A stretch of DNA of 64,000 nt from Gracilibacillus timonensis (GCF_900086715.1 NZ_FLKH01000011.1:124001-188000); one strand, 5' to 3'. Shown: positions 23,191 through 32,770, counted from the first letter of the stretch. The notes: generated by a model not told the origin, from the letters alone. Translations and numbers: made by a program.

Positions 23191-24987
23191 TTATTCTGTC
23201 GCTTCACTTAACAAACTCTGTACTTCTTCTGGATCTGGCTCCAGACTTAAACCAGTATCCACGAGTGGGCTAAGTGTTGATACGGCCGGTTTTTTATTCC
23301 CTTGATAGAAAGAAATAAACTCTTCCTGATTAATAGAATATAAAACAGCCTGACGCAAGGCAAGATTAGAGGAAACCTCACGATCTTCCATATTGAAATT
23401 CAGATAGCTGACGGCGTTACTGTCATTTTGTTGTAGCGTTAAATGCTCATCCTCTGTAACTGTGTCATAGCGGTTCTCTGCTACACCATTAAAGATATAA
23501 ATTTCATCATTACGCAAGGCATTCAATGTACTCTCTGCGTCTTGAATAAAGTTGACTACTACCTCGTTGATTCTCGGTTCATAGTCTGTACCAGGCATAT
23601 AACCCGGATTTTTCAAAAATTGTGCTTCATAATCATTTTTAGAAGAGATAACGTAAGGACCGCTGGCATAAATTGTGTTCTCTTCACCGCTTCCTTCTGT
23701 AACGGTTCGTTGATCGCCATAGGCAATATCTTCATTGACATCATAATCATCTACATCATACGTATTAATACTTTCCACTTGTTCTTGGGATACGATACCT
23801 GCCGATTGGTGGGCTAGATAATTAAGTACCTGCGGGAAAGGATCGACGGTTGTTATCTTCACTACTTGGTAAACACCATTACTATTATCTGCTGCTGTTT
23901 TGTCAGTGGTTAACTCGTTAATATTGGAATCCAGACCACTTTCTAATGCCTCTTTGACGGTCTCACCATCAATTGAATTGGTTGATTCTAATTCGTCAAG
24001 ATCACTCACAATATCAATCGTATCCATGTTTTCATGTAAGCTGTATGTGCGGTGATCTGGTACAGAATCGGGATCTTTGGCACGGTCTAAGGAGAATTTC
24101 ACGTCTTCAGCGCCTACGCGTTCTCCGGTATCGACGGCTTCGTCATTCTCGATAGCGGCAAAATTAATATCATCCCGAAGCACGAAATAGTACTCTTGAT
24201 TTCCATCCGCAATCACGTGATTCAGAGAAAGGGAACCATCCGAAACTACTTCATCATCATCCGTTAGATTAACTAATCGTACATAAAGATTTGTGTTCAA
24301 GGTGTTGATTGACCCATCATTTCCTTTAATAGGGTCCAAGGAAGTTAAAGAACCGATGGCTTGGTGCAATTGTAACGGCTCCGTCTCTCTCAATGATGTA
24401 TCATTATAGTCCATTGCCTCCCATACAGCTGCCCGTGATTTTGGCAGACGGACGGTGGATTCATCTAATATCTCATGATTGACACCTTGTGCCTTATAGG
24501 ATGTATATAATGGCGCGATATAGGCCTGATCAAAGACAATACGCTGCTCCAAATCCTTATAAGTCTCTTGATATTCATCTGGTAATTGCGTGCTGGCCAA
24601 GTCAACTAGTTCATCTGCTTCTTCATCTGCAAATAAGCTGTTATCACCATCCGATGTGAATAACGAGCGGACGGCATAGTCTGGATTCCCTGTTACCGTT
24701 GTCCAGCTATTAACAGCAATATCATAGTTACCTGCGTCCCGCTGTGTGGTAAAACTACCGTAGTCAGGCTGAATATTCAGCTCCACGTCAAACCCGTTAC
24801 TTGTTAATTCATCACGTAAAATATTCATATCATCTTCATTCGTACTCATACCTAACAATTCGATGTGAGGTTGTTCACCGCCTCCTGAGTCCTCTGATGA
24901 ATCCTCTTGTACGTCAGATTCGGTATTCAAACAGCCGGTTAATCCAATGACTAAAGCAAAAAATAGCAAAATACTTAATTTTTTCAT
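23191..24987 (-). CDS. circularly permuted oligopeptide-type solute-binding lipoprotein (SBP_bac_5)
   Basis: 598 residues with lipobox GLTGC. The order of the SBP_bac_5 fold is rotated. Residues about 40-195 (IELLGMSTNEDDMNILRDEL, GNYDIAVNSWTT, YKDLEQRIVFDQAYIAPLYT) correspond to the usual C-terminal lobe segment. Residues about 200 onward (LHQAIGSLTSLDPIKGNDGS, NLYVRLVNL, GERVGAEDVKFSLDRA, ASGPYVISSK) are the usual N-terminus. The protein ends with the block that normally lies mid-C-terminal (LNFNMEDREVSSNLALRQAV, EEVQSLLSEA). The cut falls in the loop after the lLxEAG helix. It is the first-recognising component for a peptide- or nickel-type importer encoded by the next genes. Confidence 0.85.
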   Translation of the reverse strand: MKKLSILLFFALVIGLTGCLNTESDVQEDSSEDSGGGEQPHIELLGMSTNEDDMNILRDELTSNGFDVELNIQPDYGSFTTQRDAGNYDIAVNSWTTVTGNPDYAVRSLFTSDGDNSLFADEEADELVDLASTQLPDEYQETYKDLEQRIVFDQAYIAPLYTSYKAQGVNHEILDESTVRLPKSRAAVWEAMDYNDTSLRETEPLQLHQAIGSLTSLDPIKGNDGSINTLNTNLYVRLVNLTDDDEVVSDGSLSLNHVIADGNQEYYFVLRDDINFAAIENDEAVDTGERVGAEDVKFSLDRAKDPDSVPDHRTYSLHENMDTIDIVSDLDELESTNSIDGETVKEALESGLDSNINELTTDKTAADNSNGVYQVVKITTVDPFPQVLNYLAHQSAGIVSQEQVESINTYDVDDYDVNEDIAYGDQRTVTEGSGEENTIYASGPYVISSKNDYEAQFLKNPGYMPGTDYEPRINEVVVNFIQDAESTLNALRNDEIYIFNGVAENRYDTVTEDEHLTLQQNDSNAVSYLNFNMEDREVSSNLALRQAVLYSINQEEFISFYQGNKKPAVSTLSPLVDTGLSLEPDPEEVQSLLSEATE

Positions 24988-25005
24988 GTTTTCTCCCCCT
25001 GTTGT

Positions 25006-26502
25006 TTAATTTATTTTGGGATCTAAGGCATCACGTAGCCCATCCCCCAGAAAGTTAAATGATAATACTAATAAAATAATGGCTAACCCTGGAAAAATAG
25101 CTAAGTAAGGCTCTGTTTCTAAATACTCACTACCTATTCTTAATACATTCCCCCATTCAGGTATGTGCGGTTCCACACCTAACCCTAGAAAACTCAAACT
25201 GCTTGTGGCAATAACAGCAGTCCCAATGGTTAAAGTAGCCCGGACAATCATTGGTGCAAATGCATTAGGTACGGCATGCTGAAATAATATCTTCCAGTCG
25301 GATTCCCCTAATGATTTTGCGGCTTCAATATAGTTGAGATTAGCAACCATTAACACATTGGCCCGCATAGTTCTAGCATACATGGGAATAGATCCGATGC
25401 TTAACGCAATAATTAAATTGACCGTACTCGATCCAAAAGCGGCAATAATCGCAATAGCAAGCAAAATACCTGGTACAGCATAAAGGATGTCTAAGATCCG
25501 CATAATCGTTTGATCAATTGCCTCATGGAAATATCCGGATATGGCACCAAGAATACCGCCAATGACCATCGGAATAAGAGTGGTCAAGAGACCGATAACC
25601 AATGAGATTCTTGCTCCAAAAATGATACGAGAGAATACATCACGCCCAAAGTTATCAGTGCCAAATGGATGGGCAAGACTGGGGTCTGTCAGCAATGCTC
25701 CATAATTATTCGCCGTTGCAAAGCTCGTTACAAACGTTGCAAAGCTAGTAATAGAAATAGAGAAAATAAAAATAACAAATAATAAGCCAGTCATGGCAGT
25801 AAAGCTTTTACTTAATTTCATCCAGAAGAAATGCCACTTATCTTTGACGGATTCATCCTTATCGGACGCCTTTAAAAACAAGCTGTAGGCCAAAATAAGT
25901 CGGAAAATATTGCCGGTTATACTTAAGATGCATAATAACACAGCAAGCCATTTTATCGGCTTTCGCTTCTGTTGACCCACGTCAAGCTGCCGACTAAACA
26001 GGATCAGTAACACCACATCCAACAGCAGTAGGCCTAATAATACGGACATGGCAGGCAGAAAGGTGTTCGACACATAAGGCTTAAACAGATTAAAGGATGT
26101 TACCGCAATAATAAGAAAATCCGTGATCAGCATGTAATAAATAAAGGTATACTCGATGGAAGACCCTTTCTTTGATATACGAAAAGCAAAAATTGCGGTA
26201 AATATATTTCCACATAATAAAGAAAGGAATTGAACCCTGGCAAGACGTCTTGTTCGAGCTTGAACAGCCCCGTACACTAACAAGTCTTTTCGCAAGAAAA
26301 CCAAAAGGATGAGCTGATAGGCGCTGATTAAGCCATAGATAACCGTCAATAATGTAAGGGTGCCTTGCCATGATTGTGTAGCTATGTCATAACTGTTCCA
26401 TAAAAAAATTAGGGTTAACCCAAGTGTTATGACAAAAGTGAAATAACCATGTTTATATAGCTCTGATTGTTTCAACTGTTGTTGATTTGCCCGATGACTC
26501 AC
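25006..26502 (-). CDS. OppC/DppC-type permease with extra N-terminal membrane region
   Basis: 498 residues, against about 300 in ordinary OppC proteins. The last 285 residues are a standard binding-protein-dependent permease with HPFGTDNFGRDVFSRIIFG and EAA loop EAAKSLGESDWKILFQHAVPN. The first 215 residues add about six hydrophobic helices unrelated to OppC (LGLTLIFLWNSY, LLTVIYGLISAYQLILLVFL and others). It is translated just after the OppB-like gene (gap 11 nt) and 18 nt before the binding protein. Confidence 0.85.
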   Translation of the reverse strand: MSHRANQQQLKQSELYKHGYFTFVITLGLTLIFLWNSYDIATQSWQGTLTLLTVIYGLISAYQLILLVFLRKDLLVYGAVQARTRRLARVQFLSLLCGNIFTAIFAFRISKKGSSIEYTFIYYMLITDFLIIAVTSFNLFKPYVSNTFLPAMSVLLGLLLLDVVLLILFSRQLDVGQQKRKPIKWLAVLLCILSITGNIFRLILAYSLFLKASDKDESVKDKWHFFWMKLSKSFTAMTGLLFVIFIFSISITSFATFVTSFATANNYGALLTDPSLAHPFGTDNFGRDVFSRIIFGARISLVIGLLTTLIPMVIGGILGAISGYFHEAIDQTIMRILDILYAVPGILLAIAIIAAFGSSTVNLIIALSIGSIPMYARTMRANVLMVANLNYIEAAKSLGESDWKILFQHAVPNAFAPMIVRATLTIGTAVIATSSLSFLGLGVEPHIPEWGNVLRIGSEYLETEPYLAIFPGLAIILLVLSFNFLGDGLRDALDPKIN

Positions 26503-26513
26503 GTTCTTCCCTC

Positions 26514-27923
26514 CTAACTATCCTTCATCTGTGATCGAATGCGTGGGTTTAATACAGCATAGAGAAGGTCTACAATCAAATTGACAATGGAAATGGCAAT
26601 CGCAATATAAACCACACCGCCTAAGATGGCTGGTATATCTGGAATAAATTGCTTATCAACAATATAACTGCCCAATCCACTAATATTAAATACCTTTTCG
26701 GTAACTGCTGCACCACCGAGCATGACGCCGAATTGCAAGCCAATAACCGTTAAAATAGGAATCCAGGCGTTTCTTAGGGCATGTTGAATGAAAATCTTAC
26801 GTTCCGATAGCCCCTTTGCCTTGGCCGTTATCATATAATCTTCGTGCATCACCTCAAGGATAGAGGATCGTGTCATCCGAGCAATCGTAGCTGTTAAACC
26901 AGTACCTAGCACCACAATAGGCATAATAAGAGACCAAGCATTCCCAGGAGAATAATTAGATGGTAACAAATCGGCATTAACAGAGAATGTTAGAATAAAG
27001 ATTAGTCCTTGCCAGAAACTAGGGATAGATAAACCGATCAAGGCGATGAACATAAAACTATAATCCCAAAAAGAGTTGACCTTCGCAGCTGAGATCATGC
27101 CAATTGGTACGGCAATGAGAATCGCTAGAATCAGAGAAAAGCTGGCGATTATCAATGTTACGGGCAATCGGTTGGCAATACTATGCATCACATTTTCATT
27201 ACCAGTATAAGAGAGCCCCAAGTCAAAGGTTAAGAAGCCTTTGATCGCTTCCCACAACTGCACCCAATAAGACTGATCCAATCCATATTGGCGATCGAAT
27301 GCTACGCGCTGTGCTTCTGAAGCAGATTCACCAAGAATATTAGCAGCGGCATCCGATGGTGAAATATAAAGAATGGTAAAAACCATGATAATCACTGAAA
27401 ATATCACAAATATGGTCATTACCAGCCGTTCAAAGACAAAACGGATAAAGGCTTGTTGGTAAATGAGACATAAAATATAAAGCAGACCACCTGGTATAAA
27501 AGTCCAAATAACAAATCGCTTATCTAATAATAACTGTAGAAAGTATTCTTGATAGGTGGTAGGCATGAATTGTTCTTCTGCGAGTTCCTGAATAGCAGCC
27601 TCTTTTATTTTTGTGTCTGTTTCTTGACTGACAAACTCTTCTAATTCCGCTTGCTTCATAGTCTGATCAAAATATTCCTTTTTTTTACGAAACTGATCTT
27701 CGTATCTTTGTTTAAGTGACAGATATTCCTTCGTTTGTTTTAATTGATCGATTCTTTGTTGGACAAGTTCTGGATATTTCTCTTTCTTACGTCTATAAAG
27801 AAATAAGAGAAAAGCAATCAAATGAACTGGTAAACCGATCAACCATTGAATGTAATGTAGGAAAGGATATCGTTTTATCATCATAAAGCCTTTGGACAAG
27901 GCATTGGATCCCATTGACAACAT
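26514..27923 (-). CDS. OppB/DppB-type permease with N-terminal extension
   Basis: 469 residues, about 150 more than usual. The C-terminal 315 residues are OppB-like (RLVMTIFVIFSVIIMVFTILYISPSD and EAA loop YMITAKAKGLSERKIFIQHALRNAW). The extension contains one helix near residue 25-43, a long charged helical stretch (about 44-115, KKEKYPELVQQRIDQLKQTK, probably coiled coil) and another membrane segment. The start is uncertain: ATG 27923, the next TTG, or the ATG three codons in, all close to GGAGGTGA. It is the first gene of the minus-strand operon. Confidence 0.85.
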   Translation of the reverse strand: MLSMGSNALSKGFMMIKRYPFLHYIQWLIGLPVHLIAFLLFLYRRKKEKYPELVQQRIDQLKQTKEYLSLKQRYEDQFRKKKEYFDQTMKQAELEEFVSQETDTKIKEAAIQELAEEQFMPTTYQEYFLQLLLDKRFVIWTFIPGGLLYILCLIYQQAFIRFVFERLVMTIFVIFSVIIMVFTILYISPSDAAANILGESASEAQRVAFDRQYGLDQSYWVQLWEAIKGFLTFDLGLSYTGNENVMHSIANRLPVTLIIASFSLILAILIAVPIGMISAAKVNSFWDYSFMFIALIGLSIPSFWQGLIFILTFSVNADLLPSNYSPGNAWSLIMPIVVLGTGLTATIARMTRSSILEVMHEDYMITAKAKGLSERKIFIQHALRNAWIPILTVIGLQFGVMLGGAAVTEKVFNISGLGSYIVDKQFIPDIPAILGGVVYIAIAISIVNLIVDLLYAVLNPRIRSQMKDS

Positions 27924-28039
27924 TCACCTCCATAAATCTTGATAATTCCTATTGATTTAGTATAGAATGGAATATGAAGAATTATAGGCAATTTTGAAGT
28001 AGAAGTCAAATCAAATAAACTATATTGGGGTTATGACAT
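27924..28039. promoter_or_regulatory. divergent promoter region of the Opp-like locus
   Basis: 116 AT-rich nt separate the divergently transcribed permease operon and the ATPase gene, and both promoters must lie here. The segment GATTTAGTATAGAATGG includes a TATAGAAT-like element. I see no clear operator. Confidence 0.4.
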
Positions 28040-29749
28040 ATGCAAGATATATTAGCAGTAAAGAATTTATCCGTTACGTTTCATTCTGAACAGCAAGTCG
28101 TGTCATCCGTTCAACGGGTTTCCTTCTCGGTTGGCAAGGGAGAAACATTGGGTATTGTTGGAGAGTCTGGCTCAGGTAAGAGTGTAACAGCCAAGGCAAT
28201 TATGCAGCTATTACCAGAACACACGGCAAGAATTGAAGCTGATGCCATTAACTATCAGAGCCAGGATATCTCGACATTTTCCAATAAAGGAATGCAGCAA
28301 ATCCGGGGACAAGAAATAAGTATGATTTTTCAAGATCCAATGAGTTCGTTCAATCCAACGATGAAGATTGGTCAGCAGATTGATGAAATGAGTATAAAAC
28401 ACCGAAATCTGTCCCCGCAGGATGCGAGAAAGGAAACGATCGAGATGTTGGATTTGGTTGGCATTGGTGAGCCTCAACATCGCTACCATCAATACCCACA
28501 TGAATTCTCTGGCGGGATGCTGCAGCGAGCGATGATTGCGATGGCTTTAGTCTGTCGTCCCAAGCTGTTAATAGCCGATGAGCCTACCACAGCACTTGAT
28601 GTACGCATCCAAGCACAAATTTTGCAGTTAATGAAAAAGCTGCAGGAAACGATGGATATGAGTATTATTTTGATTACGCATGATTTCGGGGTGGTTGCCG
28701 GGATGTGTGATCGAGTAGTGGTCATGAAGGATGGCAAAACGGTGGAGCAAAATGATACGGAATCGATTTTTCAGCGACCCGCACATCCTTATACGAAACG
28801 ATTATTAAACGCCTTACCTAGAATTGATCAGGAAAAGAAACACTTGGCACACAAGACCTTTACGAAAACCGAGCCATTGATGACCGTCCAGCAATTAAGA
28901 AAAATATTTCCATTGAAATTGGGCGGTTCTGTCCATGCGGTTGATCAGATCGACTTTCAAATTCACCCTGGGGAAACATTGGGGTTAGTTGGTGAATCAG
29001 GGTCAGGCAAGTCAACAACCGGACGTTTGATTTTACAGTTACAACAGGAAACGGCAGGAGAAATTATTTTTCAAGGAATGGGGATTCATCGTTTTAAACG
29101 TAAAGAGTTAAAGCAGCTCCGACGCGATGTGCAGATTATTTTCCAAGATCCGCATTCCTCGTTGAATCCAAGGTTGAAGGTGCTGGATATTATTGGCCAG
29201 CCTTTAGATATCCATAAACTTTGTCGCACTAAGCAGGAGCGTCGAGCGCGAGTGGAGGAGTTATTGGAACTGGTTGGATTGGAGAAAGAGCACGCCAGCA
29301 GGTATCCACACGAATTCTCTGGTGGGCAGCAGCAGAGAATTGGGATTGCTAGGGCACTTGCTGTTAATCCTAAATTCATCGTGTGTGATGAGCCTTTATC
29401 CGCACTGGATGTCTCGATTCAAGCCCAAATTGTCGACTTATTACAAGACCTGCAGCAAAAGTTGGGGTTGACCTATTTATTTATCGCACACGATTTAGCG
29501 ATGGTCAAACATATTTGTGATCGAATTGCCGTCATGTATTCGGGTAAAATCATTGAAGTGGCTGAAAGTGAGGAACTTTATCGAAACCCGATGCATCCTT
29601 ACACGAAGTCATTACTCGAGGCCGTGCCAATCCCGGACCCTATGTTGGAGGCGAAGAAATTAAAAGAGCATAACATTGTTTCTCAAGTCTATCATTTTGA
29701 GGAAAATAGATTAGAAGAAAAGAGTCCGGATCACTGGGTGCTTGTCTGA
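28040..29749 (+). CDS. fused OppD-OppF ATPase of the peptide-type transporter
   Basis: 569 residues with two complete ABC ATPase domains. The first has Walker A GESGSGKS, signature SGGMLQRA and Walker B LLIADEPTTALD. The second has GESGSGKS, SGGQQQR and FIVCDEPLSALD. Each is followed by the oligopeptide-family tail (HPYTKRLLNALP and HPYTKSLLEAVPIPDP). It is thus an OppD and an OppF in one chain, like GsiA-type proteins. Divergent from the permeases and binding protein, it completes the importer. Confidence 0.92.
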   Translation: MQDILAVKNLSVTFHSEQQVVSSVQRVSFSVGKGETLGIVGESGSGKSVTAKAIMQLLPEHTARIEADAINYQSQDISTFSNKGMQQIRGQEISMIFQDPMSSFNPTMKIGQQIDEMSIKHRNLSPQDARKETIEMLDLVGIGEPQHRYHQYPHEFSGGMLQRAMIAMALVCRPKLLIADEPTTALDVRIQAQILQLMKKLQETMDMSIILITHDFGVVAGMCDRVVVMKDGKTVEQNDTESIFQRPAHPYTKRLLNALPRIDQEKKHLAHKTFTKTEPLMTVQQLRKIFPLKLGGSVHAVDQIDFQIHPGETLGLVGESGSGKSTTGRLILQLQQETAGEIIFQGMGIHRFKRKELKQLRRDVQIIFQDPHSSLNPRLKVLDIIGQPLDIHKLCRTKQERRARVEELLELVGLEKEHASRYPHEFSGGQQQRIGIARALAVNPKFIVCDEPLSALDVSIQAQIVDLLQDLQQKLGLTYLFIAHDLAMVKHICDRIAVMYSGKIIEVAESEELYRNPMHPYTKSLLEAVPIPDPMLEAKKLKEHNIVSQVYHFEENRLEEKSPDHWVLV

Positions 29750-29916
29750 ATGGTATGGTGCATTGCTTGCGAAAAAGACTTATGCCAGAATGTCCCCATT
29801 GCGGAAACCGATTAAATCACGAAATGATATTGTATTAGTATAGTAGAGAATCTCCAAATATGTCCGTTAAAATAGATAATCAAATCAAAATCGAGCGGAT
29901 TATAAAGTAATGAAGG

Positions 29917-29946
29917 AAGTAGAGCGGTGATGCTCTACTTCTTTTT
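29917..29946 (+). terminator. intrinsic terminator downstream of the fused ATPase gene
   Basis: Stem AAGTAGAGC / GCTCTACTT with a 6-nt loop followed by CTTTTTAG. The 167 nt between the ATPase stop and this stem contain only a doubtful 27-codon zinc-ribbon-like frame (29755-29838). Confidence 0.8.
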
Positions 29947-29960
29947 AGTTGACATAATAC

Positions 29961-30084
29961 GAGACCGCCCGGAAAAACAGGCAAACCGTCCAGTAACAGG
30001 GTGAAACCGTCAGTAAAAAGCCCAAAACTGTCCGGGAAGAGGCTTAAACTGTCCGGAACACACCCAAAACCGTCCGGAAAGCCG
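29961..30084. repeat. six degenerate tandem copies of a ~21-nt GTCCGGA-rich unit
   Basis: The consensus is close to AAACCGTCCGGAAAAAGGCNC. Cores occur as ACCGCCCGGAA, ACCGTCCAGTA, ACCGTCAGTAA, ACTGTCCGGGA, ACTGTCCGGAA and ACCGTCCGGAA. The segment is GC-richer than its surroundings and sits between the terminator of the ATPase gene and the 3' end of the diguanylate cyclase gene. It has no direct coding sense: the plus-strand frame (KPSVKSPKLSGKRLKLSG) merely mirrors the repeat. Confidence 0.7.
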
Positions 30085-30097
30085 CTCTCTCCTTTTG

Positions 30098-31639
30098 TTA
30101 GGAAAAGATTTGCACTTGGTTACGGCCTCTCTCTTTCGCCAGGTATAATGCCTGATCTGCTTGATATAGCAATTGCTCTAAGGTGTGTTTATTTAAGTTG
30201 TCTATGCTGGAGATGCCTAGACTGATGGTAACAGGGATGGAGAGTGAATCGATTTTAAATGGGTGCTCCTCTAATTGCTGCCGCATGGTTTCAGCCAATT
30301 GATATGCTTCTTTTATATCCATGTCGTTTAACGTAAGGATAAATTCTTCCCCGCCATAACGAGCTAAGAGACAATGGTCGGGCAATATTTTTCGGAAAAG
30401 TTGGCTCGTTTCATTCAAAATACGATCTCCGACCTGATGTCCATAGGTATCATTTATTTTCTTAAAGTGATCAATATCGAAAAGGAGTATAGCAAAACTG
30501 TTTTTTGCTTGTGAAATGGAAATTTCTGCTCGCTGGAAAAAGGCCCTCCGATTAAGTATATTAGTCAGTTCATCATAATAGGCCAAGTATTCAAGTTGTG
30601 TCTGCATATTTTTCATTTTCGTAATATCCGTAAATATAACCAATCTACCACTATTTTTTGTAGTATGGGACAGAGGGGATACACGTAATTGAAACACACG
30701 TGGTTTATGCTGTCGATTGTAAGTGATTTCTGCTTCCAGTGGGCTTTCTGATAAACTATATGGGAAAGGAAGTCCCGATAAATTCTTCCAAATATGATAG
30801 AAATTTTGTCCATACATCTGTTGGTTAATGCCTATTAACATTTTCTGTGCTGCTTGATTATATTCCACTAGACGATAGGAATTATCCAAGACGATCACAC
30901 CATTATCCATACTTTGGAAGATAACGTCTTTTGCAATAGGCACTACCGTAAACATTTGTGAAGTGGTGATGGCCCATAGGTAAAGAGTAGATGAAAGTCC
31001 TAATATCATCGGGACAGGGTCAATTCCAGATGGAGTTAAACCTGTTAAATAAAAGTAAGACATGACAATGGGAAGGAATTGCCCAAGTGCTAAGACAATA
31101 ATTTGTTTCCAATAAGCACGGGCTGCCGTTTTTAATTGTAGTAACGTTAAAATAAGTGCAATAAACATAAATGAAAAAGTGAAAATGCCATGAACAATGT
31201 ACCATATACCAACCTCTTGTTCCACATAAGGTGCGCCTAACAAAGGGTCAATTTGTAACGTGCGATAGTAGAGATGGTGCAAGTCGTTGGTTGCTACTAA
31301 AATAATGGTAATGGTTGGGATGATTAATAAAAGTAATACTCGTTTAAACGCTGTTTCCATCCCAAAATAGCGCAGGATAAATAATAATCCAAGTAGTGGA
31401 GAATAACCTATACCTATGTATTGTATAATGGTCCATGTCTTTATTTGTTCAATGTTGGTAGCAAGCAGTCCAAATGCACCGGCAAAACAATAGATGCTAA
31501 TGGGTAAAATATAAATAATAAAAGTCCAGGCAATGCTTTTATAATAATGGCGACGTGCATAGGCAAAAACGGCTAAAACGAGGTTGATAACGCCAGAAAT
31601 TACCATTAACGCTATAAAAGCTGTGATTTGTGAGTCCAT
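30098..31639 (-). CDS. membrane diguanylate cyclase (7TM-PAS-GGDEF)
   Basis: 513 residues; AAAGGGGGTAAGCTT precedes the ATG. Seven hydrophobic helices (residues 1-225, HisKA_7TM-like) are followed by a PAS domain (VIFQSMDNGVIVLDNSYRLVEYNQ) and a GGDEF domain with FDIDHFKKINDTYGH and active-site motif YGGEEF. The catalytic motif GGEEF is a functional variant, so it should make c-di-GMP at the membrane in response to an unknown ligand or signal. No EAL domain is present. Confidence 0.9.
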   Translation of the reverse strand: MDSQITAFIALMVISGVINLVLAVFAYARRHYYKSIAWTFIIYILPISIYCFAGAFGLLATNIEQIKTWTIIQYIGIGYSPLLGLLFILRYFGMETAFKRVLLLLIIPTITIILVATNDLHHLYYRTLQIDPLLGAPYVEQEVGIWYIVHGIFTFSFMFIALILTLLQLKTAARAYWKQIIVLALGQFLPIVMSYFYLTGLTPSGIDPVPMILGLSSTLYLWAITTSQMFTVVPIAKDVIFQSMDNGVIVLDNSYRLVEYNQAAQKMLIGINQQMYGQNFYHIWKNLSGLPFPYSLSESPLEAEITYNRQHKPRVFQLRVSPLSHTTKNSGRLVIFTDITKMKNMQTQLEYLAYYDELTNILNRRAFFQRAEISISQAKNSFAILLFDIDHFKKINDTYGHQVGDRILNETSQLFRKILPDHCLLARYGGEEFILTLNDMDIKEAYQLAETMRQQLEEHPFKIDSLSIPVTISLGISSIDNLNKHTLEQLLYQADQALYLAKERGRNQVQIFS

Positions 31640-31759
31640 AAGCTTACCCCCTTTCTATAATGTAGCATAAATAGGGGAGGATGAGGAGAAGTATTTATGA
31701 GATAATCGACATATTAATGTTAGTTAGATGATCTTATTTTTGAAAAGAGAGGTATTATC

Positions 31760-32083
31760 ATGACTATTTATAATAAATTGGTTCGAGACTATATTCCTGA
31801 AATTATTGAAGAACAAGGGCAGTACTGTCAAATAAGAATAATGGAAGAGAAATCTTATAAACTGGAACTAATACAAAAACTTAAAGAAGAATGGAAGGAA
31901 TATCTAAAGGCAAATAATGATCAAGCAGCTGTCGAAGAATTAGCAGATATGATGGAAGTGGTGATAGCTTTAGCAAAAACACATCAAGTATCAGAGCAAA
32001 CGTTATTGCAAATGAGGGAGCAGAAGCTTAAAACACGTGGTGGATTTGATAATAAAATTTTTTTAGAGGAAGTTAGCGAGTAA
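31760..32083 (+). CDS. MazG-like nucleotide pyrophosphohydrolase
   Basis: 107 residues, all-alpha, with the MazG/PRA-PH metal-binding pattern KLKEEWKEYL ... EELADMMEVV. The N-terminus IYNKLVRDYIPEII is typical of a small family annotated as phosphoribosyl-ATP pyrophosphohydrolase-like. A house-cleaning role on non-canonical nucleotides is the usual assumption; a His-pathway role is unlikely outside a his operon. Confidence 0.75.
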   Translation: MTIYNKLVRDYIPEIIEEQGQYCQIRIMEEKSYKLELIQKLKEEWKEYLKANNDQAAVEELADMMEVVIALAKTHQVSEQTLLQMREQKLKTRGGFDNKIFLEEVSE

Positions 32084-32248
32084 ATAATATATGCTTGCGT
32101 GAGATTGTGGAAAGTCTATCGCAGAGCATAGGGTATTAGGGCAGATTATTGAATAAAGGTGTTATTTGTAAAAAGTGCATATTAACAGAGGTTGCTCAAT
32201 AATAGTGGTGTTCAAATACATACAATAGACTTTGATAAAGGAGAACCT

Positions 32249-32770
32249 ATGAATATTAAAACAAACAGATTACAACTAAGAGAATTTAATGAATCCGATT
32301 GGGAGGCGGTGTATTCGTATACATCTGATCAAGCAGTGATGAAATACCTTCCTGAAGAGGTATTTTCAAAGGAAGATGCCAGGCAATTTGTTATAGACAA
32401 TAAAGGAGACGAGGCAGAAAAGTATGCTGTTATAGAAATGGATACACACCAATTGATTGGACATATTGTTTTCCATCCGTATTTTGGCGACCACACCTTT
32501 GAGATTGGCTGGGTATTTAATCCTTTGTATCACGGAAAGGGCTATGCTACAGAGGCCGCCAAAGCTGTGCTTGCATTTGGTTTTAATCAATTGCATCTGC
32601 ATCGAATTATTGCAACCTGTCAACCTGAAAATAGGCCGTCCTATCGTGTAATGGAGAAGATTGGTATGAGGAGAGAAGGATTTTTTAAACAATGTATTCC
32701 ACACGGTGATGAATGGTGGGATGAATATTATTATGCTATTTTGAGAGACGAGTTTTTGGGTGTGGAGTAA
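32249..32770 (+). CDS. GNAT acetyltransferase (RimJ/RimL type)
   Basis: 173 residues from the ATG at 32249 (AAAGGAGAACCT upstream). The start MNIKTNRLQLREFNESDWEAV, acetyl-CoA loop NPLYHGKGYATEAAKAVLAFGF and end NRPSYRVMEKIGMRREG are RimJ/RimL-like. It may acetylate protein N-termini or small amines; the substrate is unknown. A perfect GAAGGTG/CACCTTC hairpin follows at about 32850. Confidence 0.85.
   Translation: MNIKTNRLQLREFNESDWEAVYSYTSDQAVMKYLPEEVFSKEDARQFVIDNKGDEAEKYAVIEMDTHQLIGHIVFHPYFGDHTFEIGWVFNPLYHGKGYATEAAKAVLAFGFNQLHLHRIIATCQPENRPSYRVMEKIGMRREGFFKQCIPHGDEWWDEYYYAILRDEFLGVE

Noticed and set aside
29755-29838. 27-codon frame with a zinc-ribbon-like CPHCGNRL.
   Set aside because: No ribosome binding site, very short, and only one CxxC pair; kept only as a note.
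29961-30084. Repeats considered as a CRISPR array.
   Set aside because: The units are degenerate, tandem without unique spacers, and no cas genes are present.
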